A DNA stretch of 64,000 nt from Pholis gunnellus. Taxonomy: Eukaryota > Chordata > Actinopteri > Perciformes > Pholidae. The stretch covers positions 23,142,349 to 23,206,348 of the forward strand of contig OU342809.1 of the NCBI GenBank assembly GCA_910591455.2. The letters run 5' to 3'. This document shows positions 1 to 11,230 of the stretch, one piece after another. Below the pieces are notes generated by a model that was not told where the DNA came from, did no database searches, and saw only the letters and a program-made list of their open reading frames with translations. The position numbers were made by a program, and so were the translations under genes. Each line of letters starts with the position of its first letter. Within the stretch, counting starts at the first letter, position 1.

Positions 1-84
1 TACATGGCCTCCCCGGCCGCCTACACCGGCTTCCCCCTGAGCCCCACCAAGCTCAGCCACCACCCGCAGTTCTCCTATATCTGA
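1..84 (+). CDS. hipk3: C-terminal end of a homeodomain-interacting protein kinase (HIPK), probably HIPK3; partial, 5' part outside the window
   Basis: The frame is open from base 1 and encodes 27 residues before TGA at 82-84. The peptide contains AAYTGFPLSPTKLS followed by a tyrosine-containing end (FSYI). The YTGxPLSPTK-type tail is, as I remember it, typical of the extreme C-terminus of vertebrate HIPK1-3, which are nuclear Ser/Thr kinases acting on homeodomain proteins, p53 pathway proteins and other transcription regulators. The kinase domain is upstream of the window. The choice of HIPK3 over HIPK2 rests on synteny: the next gene downstream on the same strand is KIAA1549-like, and HIPK3-KIAA1549L are direct neighbours in human. 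HIPK2 lies near KIAA1549 on human chromosome 7 but not next to it, so it remains possible. The family call is fairly secure and the paralogue is inferred. Confidence 0.65.
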   Translation, partial: YMASPAAYTGFPLSPTKLSHHPQFSYI

Positions 85-1174
85 GGAGCAGGACGGGGCC
101 GCAGCAGTACCTTCTGGTGAGGAAGGGCAACGGCAAGTGGACCGGGGCTGCGACCTGGGCAGGTAGAGCGGGCAGCAGAGCACAATACGGACACTTTTGA
201 CGATGAAGACGAGGAAGAGGAAGACGCGGTCATAACGAGAGATGTATCAAAGTGGATTGAGAAAGGAAAAAAACTAACGTGAGTTAATGTTTTGTGATGT
301 TTTCGAGGACAAATTTATTCAGATTGCCAGAGCAACTGAAAGACTTTCCTGCAAAAATCATGTACGGAGAAATACGGAGATGGATTTGAAAACGGCGAAG
401 CTGCACAAGAGAGCGGATGACTTCACGAAGTACGACGAAGAGGACGTTTTAGTTGAGAATGTGTTCCTCCTGTCGCTTGAGTAGCGCTCAGAGAATATGA
501 TCTAATTAGAGGGCGGGGAAATTGTTCATTGCCGATGTTGCTGTCTGGGCGCTCAGCCCCCCCCCCCCCCCACCCCTTTATCTTTGTTGCCTTGTAGCAT
601 TTGTGCTAGCCGGTCTGATCTGTGTGTTAAGCCATCCCAGTGCGTATTAACCAGGATGGATCGCTCCGTCTTTGTTTGAGGCAGACCTCTCTGCTGCTGT
701 TGCCCTAGTGCCTTAAAAAAAGTCTCTGACGTTACTTCAGGAGCTTAGAAATTGTACATTTAAAAAAAATAAAAAAATAAATGGGCTTGCAGCACTTAAC
801 CCTCAGACTCTGAACGCGACGGGCTCATTGGATATATAACGCTTGCGGTCATGTGTTAATATTAGCAAACGACTTGAGTTTGCTTCCTAACTCAGAGTAT
901 AGATTTACTTTAGCTAGAGGCTGCACATTTAGGGCTTTGACTGAATGAGCTTTTTATGTACATAAAGAGTGATTTGATATTTTGATAATCGATTTCTATT
1001 CACTATAGTACTTAAATTCATAACAGTATTGTCACTGTTTACTGTAACTGCAATACAATCTAGATGGCCTCTGGGTTGCCGTGTATTTTTAAATATTTCT
1101 TGGCATTTAGGCTAGACTTGCGTCGATGCATTTTAGTTTTTCGGGAGTGGCGTAAGACGTAAACGCGATCGTGT

Positions 1175-1179
<5 letters not shown>

Positions 1180-1216
<37 letters not shown>

Positions 1217-1392
1217 CTTTTAAATGCTTCTCAGTGTTTGAGATAACCTATCAACTTACAGTATCATTGCCGGGCTATTGAGCATGAGAGGTGTTATCGC
1301 TAATTGTTTCAAATATCTGTGTGGAAGCAAACCTTCTTGTCCATGTATTGAAGTCAGTTTTGATACATTCCTTCAGGGTGGATGCATAGCCT

Positions 1393-1467
<75 letters not shown>

Positions 1468-1477
1468 GTGCGTGTGT
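1180..1477. repeat. Two (TG)n microsatellites
   Basis: Pure TG dinucleotide tracts occupy about 1180-1210 and 1397-1477 (the second ends in TGCG variants). They lie in the presumed hipk3 3' UTR. Both produce spurious long Cys/Val or Thr/His open frames that are not genes. Confidence 0.95.
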
Positions 1478-3202
1478 TTATGATTTCCAGTGTGTAGTAG
1501 AGCTGTGTCTTTACCCGTCACATCAGCTGGTATTTTTGTTTTCCTCAAATCAGCACCAAAGACTGTTCGTTAATCATTTCTGAAGCGTGGTCGAGACTAT
1601 TTCTCCTTTCACCTCCAGCGTACTGTTGCAGTTATCGACATTGGAATATATTGAGCGGTCTCTATTTAACAAAAAACAAAAAAATTTGAGAGGTTGAGGT
1701 TTTATTTTTCTGAGCTATGTGTTTTTTTGGCAAATTGTATTTGGAATGTATAGATAATAAGCTGCTATGTACTGATTATCTGCCACTTCGTAGCTGTGAA
1801 TTTCGAGGAGTAATCTCATTCTAGCCTGCGTTTCCTCTCTTTTGTATTGTAGTTCCAGATACAATAGAAGTGTGTTTTTCTTATATAGTATATTGAATGC
1901 TATTCCTATATGCTAGTGCCTCTGTATATTGGCTGTTGTTTTTGAAGTGTAAACTGCTGTAATGGAAGTTCTGAGTTTTCTTCTTCTTTTTTTATTCTGT
2001 TGCTTTTTGGTGTGTGTGTGTGTGTGTGCGTGTGCATTTAGCATCAGTATTTCAAACGTAGGCTTTGAGTTCACCGATGGATTCCGTAACCGGTGTGTGT
2101 GTTCTCGCTTTCTCCCGATTTTATTTCCAGTTGGTCTGACTGTATTTGCAACTCTTCGTACTGTACAACTAGTGCCTTTCTCCAAACAAGTGGCCGGCAG
2201 ATGACGCCCACGCGCCGTAAAGTAGTTCCTCCAGAGGGGATCAGCTCCTATTTTTCACGTCACGAAAAAAAACCCAAAGTTGTTTGTTAGACTTGAGAAT
2301 AGGTCTGGAAATAATCCGTTGTTTTTTTTTAAATTGTTTTACAGAATCCTAAGAAAGTACAAGTCAGGGAATGTTATCTTGCGCTCACCAAGACCTCTGT
2401 GCAGTACTGAAAAAAACAAAACACCGGGCCTGAATATACGCAGATGCAAAGCTTTATTCTCACACCGTGAATGTTTTTGTGGAACTCGAGACATCCGTTT
2501 TTTTTTTGTTTCTGTTCGCAAATGAGTTACTTGTTGCATTTGTGCTGGCTACACGTCTGTTCTCTCTCTGCTCTCGGGATTGGGATGTTGACGGTTTCTT
2601 GTAAGCAGCTATTATACCATAGGTAGACGTCATGTGTTTCGGGTCAGGGTTCTTTAGGAAAGGCTTTATCCGTCAAATCACACCCGGAGGTTTAGGTCCA
2701 AAGTTCTCATCTGCAACGCTGCCACCTTAACAAAAGAACATCTGAAACGTCTCATGTTTAACAAGATCCTCAAACAACTTTGACCAAACAATCGTTGGTT
2801 TTATGAAATAGCAAAAACATTTCGGGAAAACGCAAGATAATGTGCTATGATGTAATTATAATGCGGAAAAGGATCTTGGAAAAAAAAAAAAAAAACGAGA
2901 AACGCTTCTCGAGCTATTTTTTTGTTGTTGTCATGGCGCTACTCTACTTAACGTATTACATTATAATGGTTTTGCTATGTCGCTTAAGCAATGGGTGTAT
3001 CTTGTGTACTCGTCTAATATGCTACTGTTTTGATGACGAGAGGACACACCGCCTAGAATTATAACTAGTCATTTGTACTTCAAGGAAAAATGTTTCTTTT
3101 TATTTTCATTTTAAAATTGTAACCATGTGGTTTGCAGCCTCTTGTTGATTCCCTGATGGCTCTATTCTTTCAGCTCAGCGATAAGGTGTCCCACGCCGTA
3201 AT

Positions 3203-3266
3203 CCCCCCCCCCCCCCCCCCCCCACCCCATCGCTTTAGGGCGATTGCTTATCGACCTAAAGCGATG
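3203..3266. repeat. C21 homopolymer followed by a perfect 12-bp hairpin
   Basis: Twenty-one consecutive C occupy 3203-3223. Right after, CATCGCTTTAGG (3228-3239) is the exact reverse complement of CCTAAAGCGATG (3255-3266), with a 15-nt loop. On the RNA of the presumed hipk3 3' UTR this would form a stable stem-loop next to a poly(C) tract. The function is unknown. Confidence 0.8.
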
Positions 3267-3400
3267 AAAACCTCGGATTAACCCCGACGACCCCACCAGA
3301 GGGTCACACAGTCCCGGATCTACATCTCAACCAGTTAAGTAACAAAGCAGGCTTTAGGACTTCTAAAACATATCGGGACTTTCTTTTTTTTGGATATGGC

Positions 3401-3445
3401 AATAAACAAGGAAATATTTCAGATAAAAAAAAAAAAAAAAAAAAA
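3401..3445 (+). other. Candidate poly(A) signal AATAAA followed by a genomic A21 tract
   Basis: AATAAA sits at 3401-3406, and 18 bases later there is a run of 21 A (3425-3445). This is a plausible hipk3 polyadenylation site, or a place where oligo-dT internal priming would mimic one. No strong GT-rich downstream element is evident immediately after the A tract. Confidence 0.4.
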
Positions 3446-4017
3446 GGCTTTCTTCTACTGGGCCCTCAAGTGACAAAACTACCAACTCAACACTCGTGGG
3501 TCTGGACATCTGATTTGAGTACGGGGCTGAGGATTAACTTGTGCGAAATTTTGACTCCTAAGAGACGTTCTAGGTAGATTTTTGTACCACAACGATCTAA
3601 TTATCAGGTTGACAATTATTGTATTTAGACACAAATATGTAGACACGGTTGCTAAATTGAAAACTGTTACTGTTCTAAGTCTGCGTAGATCTGTGTGTGG
3701 CTTTATGATTTTAATTTGATTGTTTTTATTTTTCATTCTTAAATGCTACACTAGTTTGACATGTAGCAAACTGCACTGTGCAATATACAACAATATGAGG
3801 ACTGGGAAAATGATTATTGTTTGGATGTGATAATGTGTGTCTTACCAGTTAGTGGTAATTTTCTCCCCCCCACACCCCCCTCCTCTAGTTCTCAGTGAGT
3901 TTCAATGTGACCAAGCCTTATGTACCTTGTCACAAAAAGCGGGTTCCTTCTTGGTGACTCTTATTGGTGAGTGTCAAATTATGAATTGATGGTGTATTAT
4001 GTCAAGATTCACTTTGA

Positions 4018-4023
4018 ATTAAA
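4018..4023 (+). other. Alternative poly(A) signal ATTAAA
   Basis: ATTAAA at 4018-4023 is followed by an A-rich run and then, some 20-40 bases downstream, by a GT/T-rich stretch (around 4050-4075). This is the usual layout of a cleavage and polyadenylation site, making it an alternative distal end for the hipk3 transcript. It is unproven. Confidence 0.3.
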
Positions 4024-4184
4024 GAAAAAAAAAAAATCTTTTGCTTCAGTCAGTGTTGTCTTTATTGGAATACATGTCCAGTCCGGGTATTACTGTTTGA
4101 TTGTGAACCAACAAGCATTGACTTCCACGCAGCGGTGTGGAGAGCAAACGCTTATGCAACAAGTATGTTGGTAATATTGAAACA

Positions 4185-4376
4185 TTTGATCAACTAGGAC
4201 CATAAACTCATGTTTACTGAGGTAATAAATCAAGTGAGAAGTAGTCATTTTCTCATAGACTTCTATACAATCTGATTTCTATTTGCAACCCCCTGTTGGT
4301 CAGTTAAGAGAATGCACGTTTTAAGACACTTATCCGCATTGGCTTCACTCTGCAGAACCAGAGGTTGCAGCTTGAC
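4185..4376. repeat. Dispersed repeat, copy 1 (shared with 11230-11560)
   Basis: The segment containing GTTTACTGAGGTAATA, TCATTTTCTCATAGACTTCT and CATTGGCTTCACT recurs in the same orientation at about 11380-11555, with scattered substitutions and indels. This shows a dispersed element. I recognise the motif as common in percomorph genomes but cannot name the family. Confidence 0.75.
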
Positions 4377-4852
4377 CCCCACCAGCTGCTAACAGCTAAC
4401 TAGCTCTCCGCCTACCAACATAAGAAAATACGCTCCGTTATTGTCTGCACTCAGTTCAGCTTGTTTGCAAGGCAAGATACCTGTATGTATAGCCTACATA
4501 CATAGGCTACATGCAATTGTCTTACCTAGCTGAGAGGAACAATTTGAAATCCATAGCGGAAAAAACAAGAGTCGAAACTGAAGCAGTCCACTACCAGCCA
4601 AAGAGTGACCAGGGGTCAGCCGTCAATGACGTTATACATCAGTCAAAACATGTTTTCAAAATGTTTATCACTGCAACCAAGAGAGACCCTTGAGCATACA
4701 GTCATGAGTGGGCACAGAAATCATGTGGCCGATAGGGCCAGTATTACGCGAGATTAGCCGCAAACGGACTGACAGACGCAGAGACATAATCTCTTGGCGT
4801 AGATCATAAGGTTTCTCTCCCTGTAGCTATCTACCTAAAGGAGGAGAGACAG

Positions 4853-5754
4853 CGAGATCCTCCTTGTGGCACTGGCACCTCAGTGGCTAGTCTGTGGCAC
4901 TTCAGCGGCAAGTGTCAGTGAGGTGCCACAACTGTGGGAGGCGAGCAGCACTAGTTCGGCACCTGTCAAAAAGCTGCCGAGGAGCTGAGCGGGTGGAGCC
5001 ACATTTCCTGAGGACACCCATTGTTGTTATGACAGGTCAGCTGCCATAAATGAGTTTTATGATTTTAGTTGAGTCACTGCAGCACCCTCTGACTGCTGGC
5101 GGCACCCTCCGACACCCCTCTGACTGCTGGTGGCACTCCTGTGACAACTATTGGCACTGGCAGCTTGTGGCACCTACTGACACCTACATATAAGCAGAGA
5201 AAGAGTGAAGATATTTTCAGACATGTATTTTTGGATTGGAGATTTTATGGGTTTTAATTTTAAAACGTTTTTATATATATACTTTTAAATGATAATAAAA
5301 CGGATGATTTATTTTCATTATTTTAGACGATTGTTGTAAATGACTATAAAAGTAATAATTTGGAAAGAGTGTATTATGTTCCGTTTTGTTGCAAAACCAG
5401 CAAAATCATACTTAAATAAAATGAATGAGAAACAAAGAAGTACAACATGGTTAGGCTACTCCCACGATGTATACAGAGAACGGGTGGCTCCAGTGACTCA
5501 ACTAAAATCATAAAACTGATTTATGGCAGCTGACCTGTCGTAACAACAATGGGTGTTCTCAGGAAATGTGGCTCCGCCTGCTCAGCTCGGCAGCTTCTTG
5601 GCAGGTGCCGAACTAGTGCCGCTCGCCTCCCACAGTTGTGGCACCTCACTGACACTTGCCGCTGAAGTGCCACTGAGTAGTCACTGAGGTGCCACAGGTC
5701 CAACACCTGCCACAGACTTGCCACTGAGGTGCCAGTGCCACAAGGAGGATCTCG
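4853..5754. mobile_element. Large inverted-repeat (foldback-like) element with GTGGCAC subrepeats
   Basis: The left arm (about 4853-5080) and the right arm (about 5490-5754) are reverse complements over more than 200 bp with few mismatches. The pairing begins at CGAGATCCTCC and ends at the GTTGAGTCACTG segment. The arms are separated by about 410 bp that also contains GGCAC-rich units. The right arm carries about 40 extra bp, made of the same GTGGCAC...CAGTGGC units, consistent with slippage between internal subrepeats. No open frame for a transposase is seen and no clear target-site duplication was found. It is likely a non-autonomous foldback or long-TIR DNA element, or an inverted duplication of an unnamed repeat. 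Confidence 0.75.
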
Positions 5755-7099
5755 GCACTGCACGAAAGGAGGCCACCACATTCAATCTTTTCAGTGTGTG
5801 ACTACGATAAAGGTGACCTGTCGATGTCTTAAGTGTAGGCTACTCGAGGACACACATTTGAAGAGGTAACTGTAAAAAACAGTTAAACAGTATATTTACA
5901 TGGCTAACATCGTTCCGAGTTGTTACTATGCTCTCAAAGCAATGAGCTTGAGTGAAGCAGCGAGTGTTGCCCCACCTAATAAAAGTTAGATTGAACATCG
6001 GTCAAAGGCAAAGACAGTGGAGCACAGATACTCCAGAAATCTCTGCAATCGTTTCGAAAAAATGGCGCCCTGACTGATATCCCCCCCTCTTTGTTTATTT
6101 ATTTATTACAGTAAATTGGACTCCCTATGGTAACGGGTTCCCTGTGTGGACTCCTGTGGCTGTGCGTACAGGCAGTGGGGACTCTGCCCTCAGCTCCCAC
6201 CAGGGGCCGCCTGCCTCCTGCTGCTCTCAGATCTGCCAAAAACAGCAGAGCAGCGCTGGCGTCACTGTCCCCGTTATTTTGGTCCTTTACTGATGCAGCT
6301 GGCTTCACGCTACGACTCATTAAAGAGGAGAAAAAGACAATTTTTTTTTACATTTATTTTTTTGTTTAGTTAGTCAGACCGTTGTGACCCGTCTGTTCCT
6401 TGTCATCTTCACCGTAATTATACCAAAAACACGCAGCGCGAGCTGTATCTGCCTGCTAGAAGCTTTCATCAAGCTAGCCGCAGCTAGCCGAAACATTTGC
6501 AGGATGTGGAAGCAAATAAACTGATGAGATCATGATACTCACTACCAATAAGCCCTACATGAAACATCTGAGCAGGAACCATGGGTTTTTAACAACAAAT
6601 CAAATATCCTGTTTAGGCCTAACCTCTGACTTCATGGTACCATGGTGGAATGAAAATAAATTCAGAGAAGTGAGATGTTTTGACTTTTATGTCCATATTT
6701 ACAAGTAAACTATCCTCTCCTTTAATTGTTCTGCTCTGGTCCAGTAGTCTTCTCTCCTCTCCGGTCATCTCTTTTGATAACACTTAAATTAACTATCACA
6801 ATCAAGCCAACGTTACACTCACCTTACATTCCAGTTTCTACTTTTGAAAGTAGGCTAATGAAATAGAGATACAGATGGCTACATTACATCTACCCACCAC
6901 AGCAGTCGAGCAACAGCTTCTGCCGGGGGAATTTTAATCTATTTATATTTTTATCATTATATCAGTGGGATGCTTTTAGCATATTGAAATGTAATATATA
7001 TGATAATTACTGCCTTGCATTGTACAACCGTTTTTCATGCCAAATCCACTTCCAGACGAATTCAACGCTTTTATTTTGAAAGCAGCATAAACTGTTTTC

Positions 7100-8040
7100 C
7101 GGTATCGTATCCGTGTATTGACGCAGCAGGCAGCAGAGATGAAGAGCGCTCTGCGGTCGCAGTAGGGACATCGGACTCCACGCACAGAAACAGTGAGACA
7201 CGGAAGGAACAATAAAAAATAAAAAAAACATTATCTTTGTTTGCGTGTCGATCCCCGCAGGCCTCCAGCGGGCTCATGGAGAGCGGAGCCCCGCTTGTCC
7301 GCACCGGGGGCAGGTTGTTCGGATGCCTCTCGCCGCAGCAGCAGCGCCGTTAGACGTTCTCCACTCGGGATTAATTGGTTGACCGATGGCTCCAAAACAT
7401 GCGCTCCTCTCCGGCAGCGACCCCAGGGTTGGAGGGGTAAATAACACAGGGGACCCCCGCTCTTCCTCTCCGGCGGCATGGACCCTGGGTGCGGGTACGG
7501 CGGCCGTCTGTTCGCCGAGGAACGGGAAGAGGACGCGAGCGCCGGACGGGATGCTGGCCCGGCGCTTGGTGACCGTCGGCGCGGTGCTGATGCTGATGCT
7601 GCAGAGCTCTTTGGCCGCTGACGGTAAGACACCGATGCTGTGTTTTTATTATCCAACCTGTAAGAGTGCTCCTTTATTCCTAATCATACAAACAAAAGAC
7701 ATAAACGCTACATGACATGACTCCCGTTCCAGTCTCAATCTGGCTTTGTGTATCATATTAATAATGCGGTTCTTTATTAGCCAGTTTATGAGAAGATCGG
7801 TGGTTAATGGAGCTGCCTAAGCAGCTGTGTTGAGTAAGATGTGGCTGTCATTTTGATGCGCTCGGTGGATGCTGGGATTGATGTTCTGACTGCACTCAAT
7901 GTACGTCTGGTGTTGTGTTTAATTAATCGGTGTTGTAGCAACACGGGCCCCAACCGATGTCACGTCCCCGGAGCGCACGGCGGACCGCGCCGCCACAGCG
8001 CGCTCCCCACCGCGGCCGTTTCTTTGCGTTAAAGGAGGGC
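7100..8040 (+). promoter_or_regulatory. kiaa1549l: CpG-rich presumed promoter and 5' region of kiaa1549l
   Basis: This block is clearly richer in G+C and CpG than its AT-rich surroundings, especially 7240-7620 and 7930-8030. It surrounds the signal-peptide exon. By analogy with vertebrate CpG-island promoters, transcription probably starts here. No TATA box is obvious and the start site cannot be placed from sequence. Upstream ATGs (for example near 7276) would act as short upstream frames if transcription starts before them. Confidence 0.55.
7551..7623 (+). CDS. kiaa1549l: kiaa1549l exon 1: signal peptide
   Basis: From ATG 7551 the exon encodes MLARRLVTVGAVLMLMLQ and continues SSLAAD. This is a classic signal peptide: positive start, hydrophobic core, small residues at the cleavage site near SLA-A. 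The exon ends at 7623 before GTAAGA and leaves one base of a codon (phase 1), which joins in frame to exon 2. The same frame is open back to ATG 7386, with an in-frame TGA at 7380-7382, which would add 55 residues before the signal peptide. ATG 7551 is preferred because it places the signal peptide at the N-terminus and has G at -3, but KIAA1549 itself, as I recall it, has a long pre-signal extension, so 7386 is a real alternative. All later residue numbers here assume 7551. Confidence 0.8.
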
Positions 8041-9800
8041 ACTTTTCATTCATTCATGGAGCATTGAGCCCCGAGGTCGTCAACCTCGAACGAGATCCAT
8101 ATGGGACGTTTCATAGTCGGGCACAGATCAATAATTTACGACCTCCGTGTCTTCACAGCCACCCGAGGAAAACATAAAAATAGCAGCAGCAGAGACGGTT
8201 CCATATCTCAGACACATTGCTTTGACTGCAGCTCTTAAAGAGGACATGTCATTTTTATAATTTAGTAAACATTTTTATAATTTTAATAGAATATAGACAA
8301 CAACAAAAAAACATTTATTCAGGTTTCATTAACGGAGCTTATAATGTTTTTTTCGAAGCACAGGAAGGTGCTTAACTGAGCTTTATGGCTGCATAAACCT
8401 CAACCTCGATAAACGCCGAGGCGTCACTGTTTGGCATTTCATTTTGAGCCGGTTAAACTTTGGAGGAGGCCAAGACGAAGTCAAGTATGCTCCATTTACA
8501 TATTTTTTATCTGGTAAACAAATTAAAATCAAGGAGAGTCAAGTATGAATTCAGCTGTAATAAATGTAGAATAGAAGAAGCAGACATCCACAAAAATCGA
8601 GATTTAAATACATTCATTTGGAATCCATTGATGCAACTGGCTATCAAAGATCAATTCACTCAAATGTATCTATAGATATATAGATACATTTTTCATCAAT
8701 GTAGATAGTTTAAAGTTTGGATTATGTAATTGCAGAGGTTTGGAGATATTGGCCTCTCAGGCTTGATGCCAACTGGCGCTGGATGTGAATGGAATTTCAA
8801 TGCCGGCGCTGGCTGAAGATGAAGATGACATTTGAAAAACCAAATATGTCAAATGTCTCTTTCCAGGAATAATGAGTTTTATTTGTTTTACTCGGGGACA
8901 TTTCGCCAGACAGCTGTGGAAAGGTTTTCAGTGTGAGACATGCATGGCGCTGCGGAGGTTGTTTCAGATGATCTATTTGCTTTATTTCCCCAATAACAAG
9001 TAATGATCCAATAAAACCTAAACAACACAAAAATATAGTCCGTACGTACCTCAGCTGTCACTATACAACTAATAACAATAAAAGGAAGATAAAAAAACGT
9101 CTCCTTTTTTATTTCAACCTATAGGGCAACATCACATTTTAGTGATGCTTCATGTCAAGTTTGCTAAATATCATATTTTGCAATATGCGGTGGCAATGAA
9201 GTGATAAGCGGCTCTCGGGGCTCAGGTTTCTTCTCCTCACTGCTTCAATGTGTCTATTCATGGGGGACATTTGAAAATGAGATTGAAGAGCAAACTCAGA
9301 TTGCTCCTTTACCCACAGAAATAATTTGCTTTTATGGACATAATTTGGCACCACTCGACAAAGTGTCCTGTCTGAACACGGCGTCCACAAATACTTTTTT
9401 TAGAATAACAAGCCTTCAAAACCATCCCTCTCATTTCCCTAACATTGAGTGATTTGACAACTAAATCAAACATCACATGTCCTATTAAACCGCTCAGCGG
9501 TTTGCTGGCTGCTCTGTTTGCTTTCTGCTGTTTTTAATATTTGATAAACTGTCAACGTGATTGACCGGCTAACCAGTCGGAAGAAGAAGAAGACCGCCAC
9601 GGGCAATCTTTCTCATCAACTCTGAGATTGGTAAACGACGAAACACCGGCTCCTCCATCTGACACAAATGGCGCCGCTACACAGGGTGTGATGTGAAAGA
9701 ATCTAAGCAGCGATGCAGAACACGGAGATGACTGCCAAATTATTTGGGGAAAAAAAAACAGTTCATCTGCCCACCCTCCCCCTGAGCGTACTGCCCACTC
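7624..9800. other. kiaa1549l: Start of intron 1 (7624-39803)
   Basis: Intron 1 begins with a GTAAGA donor. Past the CpG-rich first 400 bp this stretch is AT-rich. Apart from a perfect 13-bp hairpin at 8662-8691 I see nothing that I can identify, and no exon is supported. Confidence 0.6.
8662..8691. repeat. Perfect 13-bp hairpin with a 4-nt loop
   Basis: AAATGTATCTATA (8662-8674) and TATAGATACATTT (8679-8691) are exact reverse complements around GATA. This is a near-perfect AT-rich cruciform-type palindrome in intron 1. Confidence 0.8.
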
Positions 9801-9802
9801 AC

Positions 9803-9804
9803 AC

Positions 9805-9841
<37 letters not shown>

Positions 9842-10131
9842 TCCTCTTTCATATCATGCTGCTGTGCCACTTCAGAGCGAGCCCTTCCATGGCACGGCTC
9901 GGGGAGGTTTGCCTTTCTCTCCGTTACCTGGTTACTCAAGCATTCAACATGTCTATTGTATTGTTTCTCCGTCTCCATGTATAACACACAAAAAAGGATG
10001 TTTTGGAGGCTGACGCCTAGCCAGTGTGTGTGTGTGTGTGTGAGTTATGGATGTGTGTGTGTGTGTGTGAGCGTCACAGTCCGCCAGCACGTACAGTAGG
10101 CCTATGTGTGTGTGTGTGTGTGTGTGTGTGT
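9803..10131. repeat. Cluster of dinucleotide microsatellites
   Basis: (TC)n then (AC)n run from about 9803 to 9841, and (TG)n tracts lie at about 10024-10041, 10052-10068 and 10104-10131, all in intron 1. The overlapping open frames are artefacts of these tracts. Confidence 0.9.
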
Positions 10132-10259
10132 AGGTGGTGTTTTTTTCTTTTGCTAGGTCTACAGAGATCTTCATCCTCAGTCAATAGCTGAGATCTATTG
10201 GTCCGTGTTACCATGGGAACAGATCTACAGCTAGTACTTTTCTCACAGTGTGTGTGTGT

Positions 10260-11230
10260 CTGCGTTTGTCAGTCAGGGATTGAAATAACGTCTGAGTAAG
10301 TGCCAGGTTCCAGTCTGTGGCCTGATAATCAGCGTCAGATGACATACCATGCGGAGATGCAGCGCTCTCCCAACGCTCTCTCCCGTACTCGACATCTTTC
10401 ACAAACACTTCAAGTCAAACCGGGAGCACGGCAGCTTTTCTCGCCGTAATTTAGACGTATACCAGAGTTGTCCAGAGGGCTCTGGGGAATAACCGGAAGA
10501 TTGAAAGGATTGGGCTGCAGCCAGAAACTAATTGGCTCAAAATGAACAAGAGCAAGTGGCGTAGATGGTAGATTGCCTTTTTTTCTTTTCATGTCCGTCC
10601 TCTCGTAAATCTGTAAGAAAGTGGAATAGCAAGAGAGCCAGCTCTCACTTTGTTTCTCTATAGTCTGATGGTATAGCTGGAGACAACACACAAGTCCCTA
10701 TAAATATACACAATACAAATGAAGCATACAAATCCATTTTTAGTAACGGAGAGACTTATATATTGGAGACAAGTAAGGCAGAACATGACCGATATAATAC
10801 CAGAGTTCCGGTGTGGAAAGTAAAAACATGCCTCTCTACAAACCCCTTTTATATTCCTTTGACAAAAAGCAAAAGGTCCCAAATCTTTAATGGTGTAGAA
10901 TATGTAAACATACCTAATATGTAAATCTACTAAACAAACATACAAAGCCATACCGTACACCCCATCAGAGCCCCGAACTTCTCACTAAAGATACTGGCAA
11001 CCAGTCTAGCTATTTCCTTTTTATAATTTAAGTTTATATTTAGTTGAAGGTACACAAACAGACAGCGTTACCTTAAGTCGTAAGATATCCTCAAATAAAT
11101 GCACGTATTTAGAACGACCAAAATAAACATTTAACTTTAACAAAAGTACAACCAGATCATCCTCAGCAACACTAAGCCAAAAAGCAGTCCCATGACCTCC
11201 TAAAGTTTTCACCTTCATCCAGGACTTCAG
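10260..11230. other. Intron 1 sequence without recognised features
   Basis: The sequence is AT-rich and non-coding in appearance. I see no splice-consistent exon, RNA gene or repeat that I can name. Confidence 0.5.

Larger units (their letters stand above)
85..3424 (+). other. hipk3: Presumed 3' UTR of the hipk3-like gene
   Basis: No coding signal follows the stop at 82-84, and HIPK genes are known for multi-kilobase 3' UTRs, so this stretch is read as 3' UTR by inference. It is AT-rich and contains a short acidic-looking open stretch just after the stop (about 180-280), a C15 tract at 557-571, an A-rich run with overlapping AATAAA motifs at 768-781, (TG)n tracts at about 1180-1210, 1397-1477 and 2018-2036, and a C21 tract plus hairpin at 3203-3266. 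A well-placed AATAAA lies at 3401-3406. The true 3' end is unknown. It could be early (near 790), near 3425, or near 4030. Confidence 0.5.
3446..7100. other. Intergenic region between hipk3 and kiaa1549l
   Basis: No coding exon is supported here. It holds a dispersed fish repeat (about 4185-4376), a large inverted-repeat element (4853-5754) and otherwise AT-rich unique-looking sequence. A short open frame near 6127 starts with a hydrophobic run that resembles a signal peptide, but it has no partner exon, no homology that I recognise and no domain, so it is not called. Confidence 0.6.

Noticed and set aside
6127..6369. Open frame beginning with a hydrophobic, signal-peptide-like segment upstream of kiaa1549l
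   Set aside because: The phase and donor needed to join exon 2 were not found, the reading ends in an AT-rich run, and no homology is recognised. Exon 1 at 7551 offers a better signal peptide with exact splicing.
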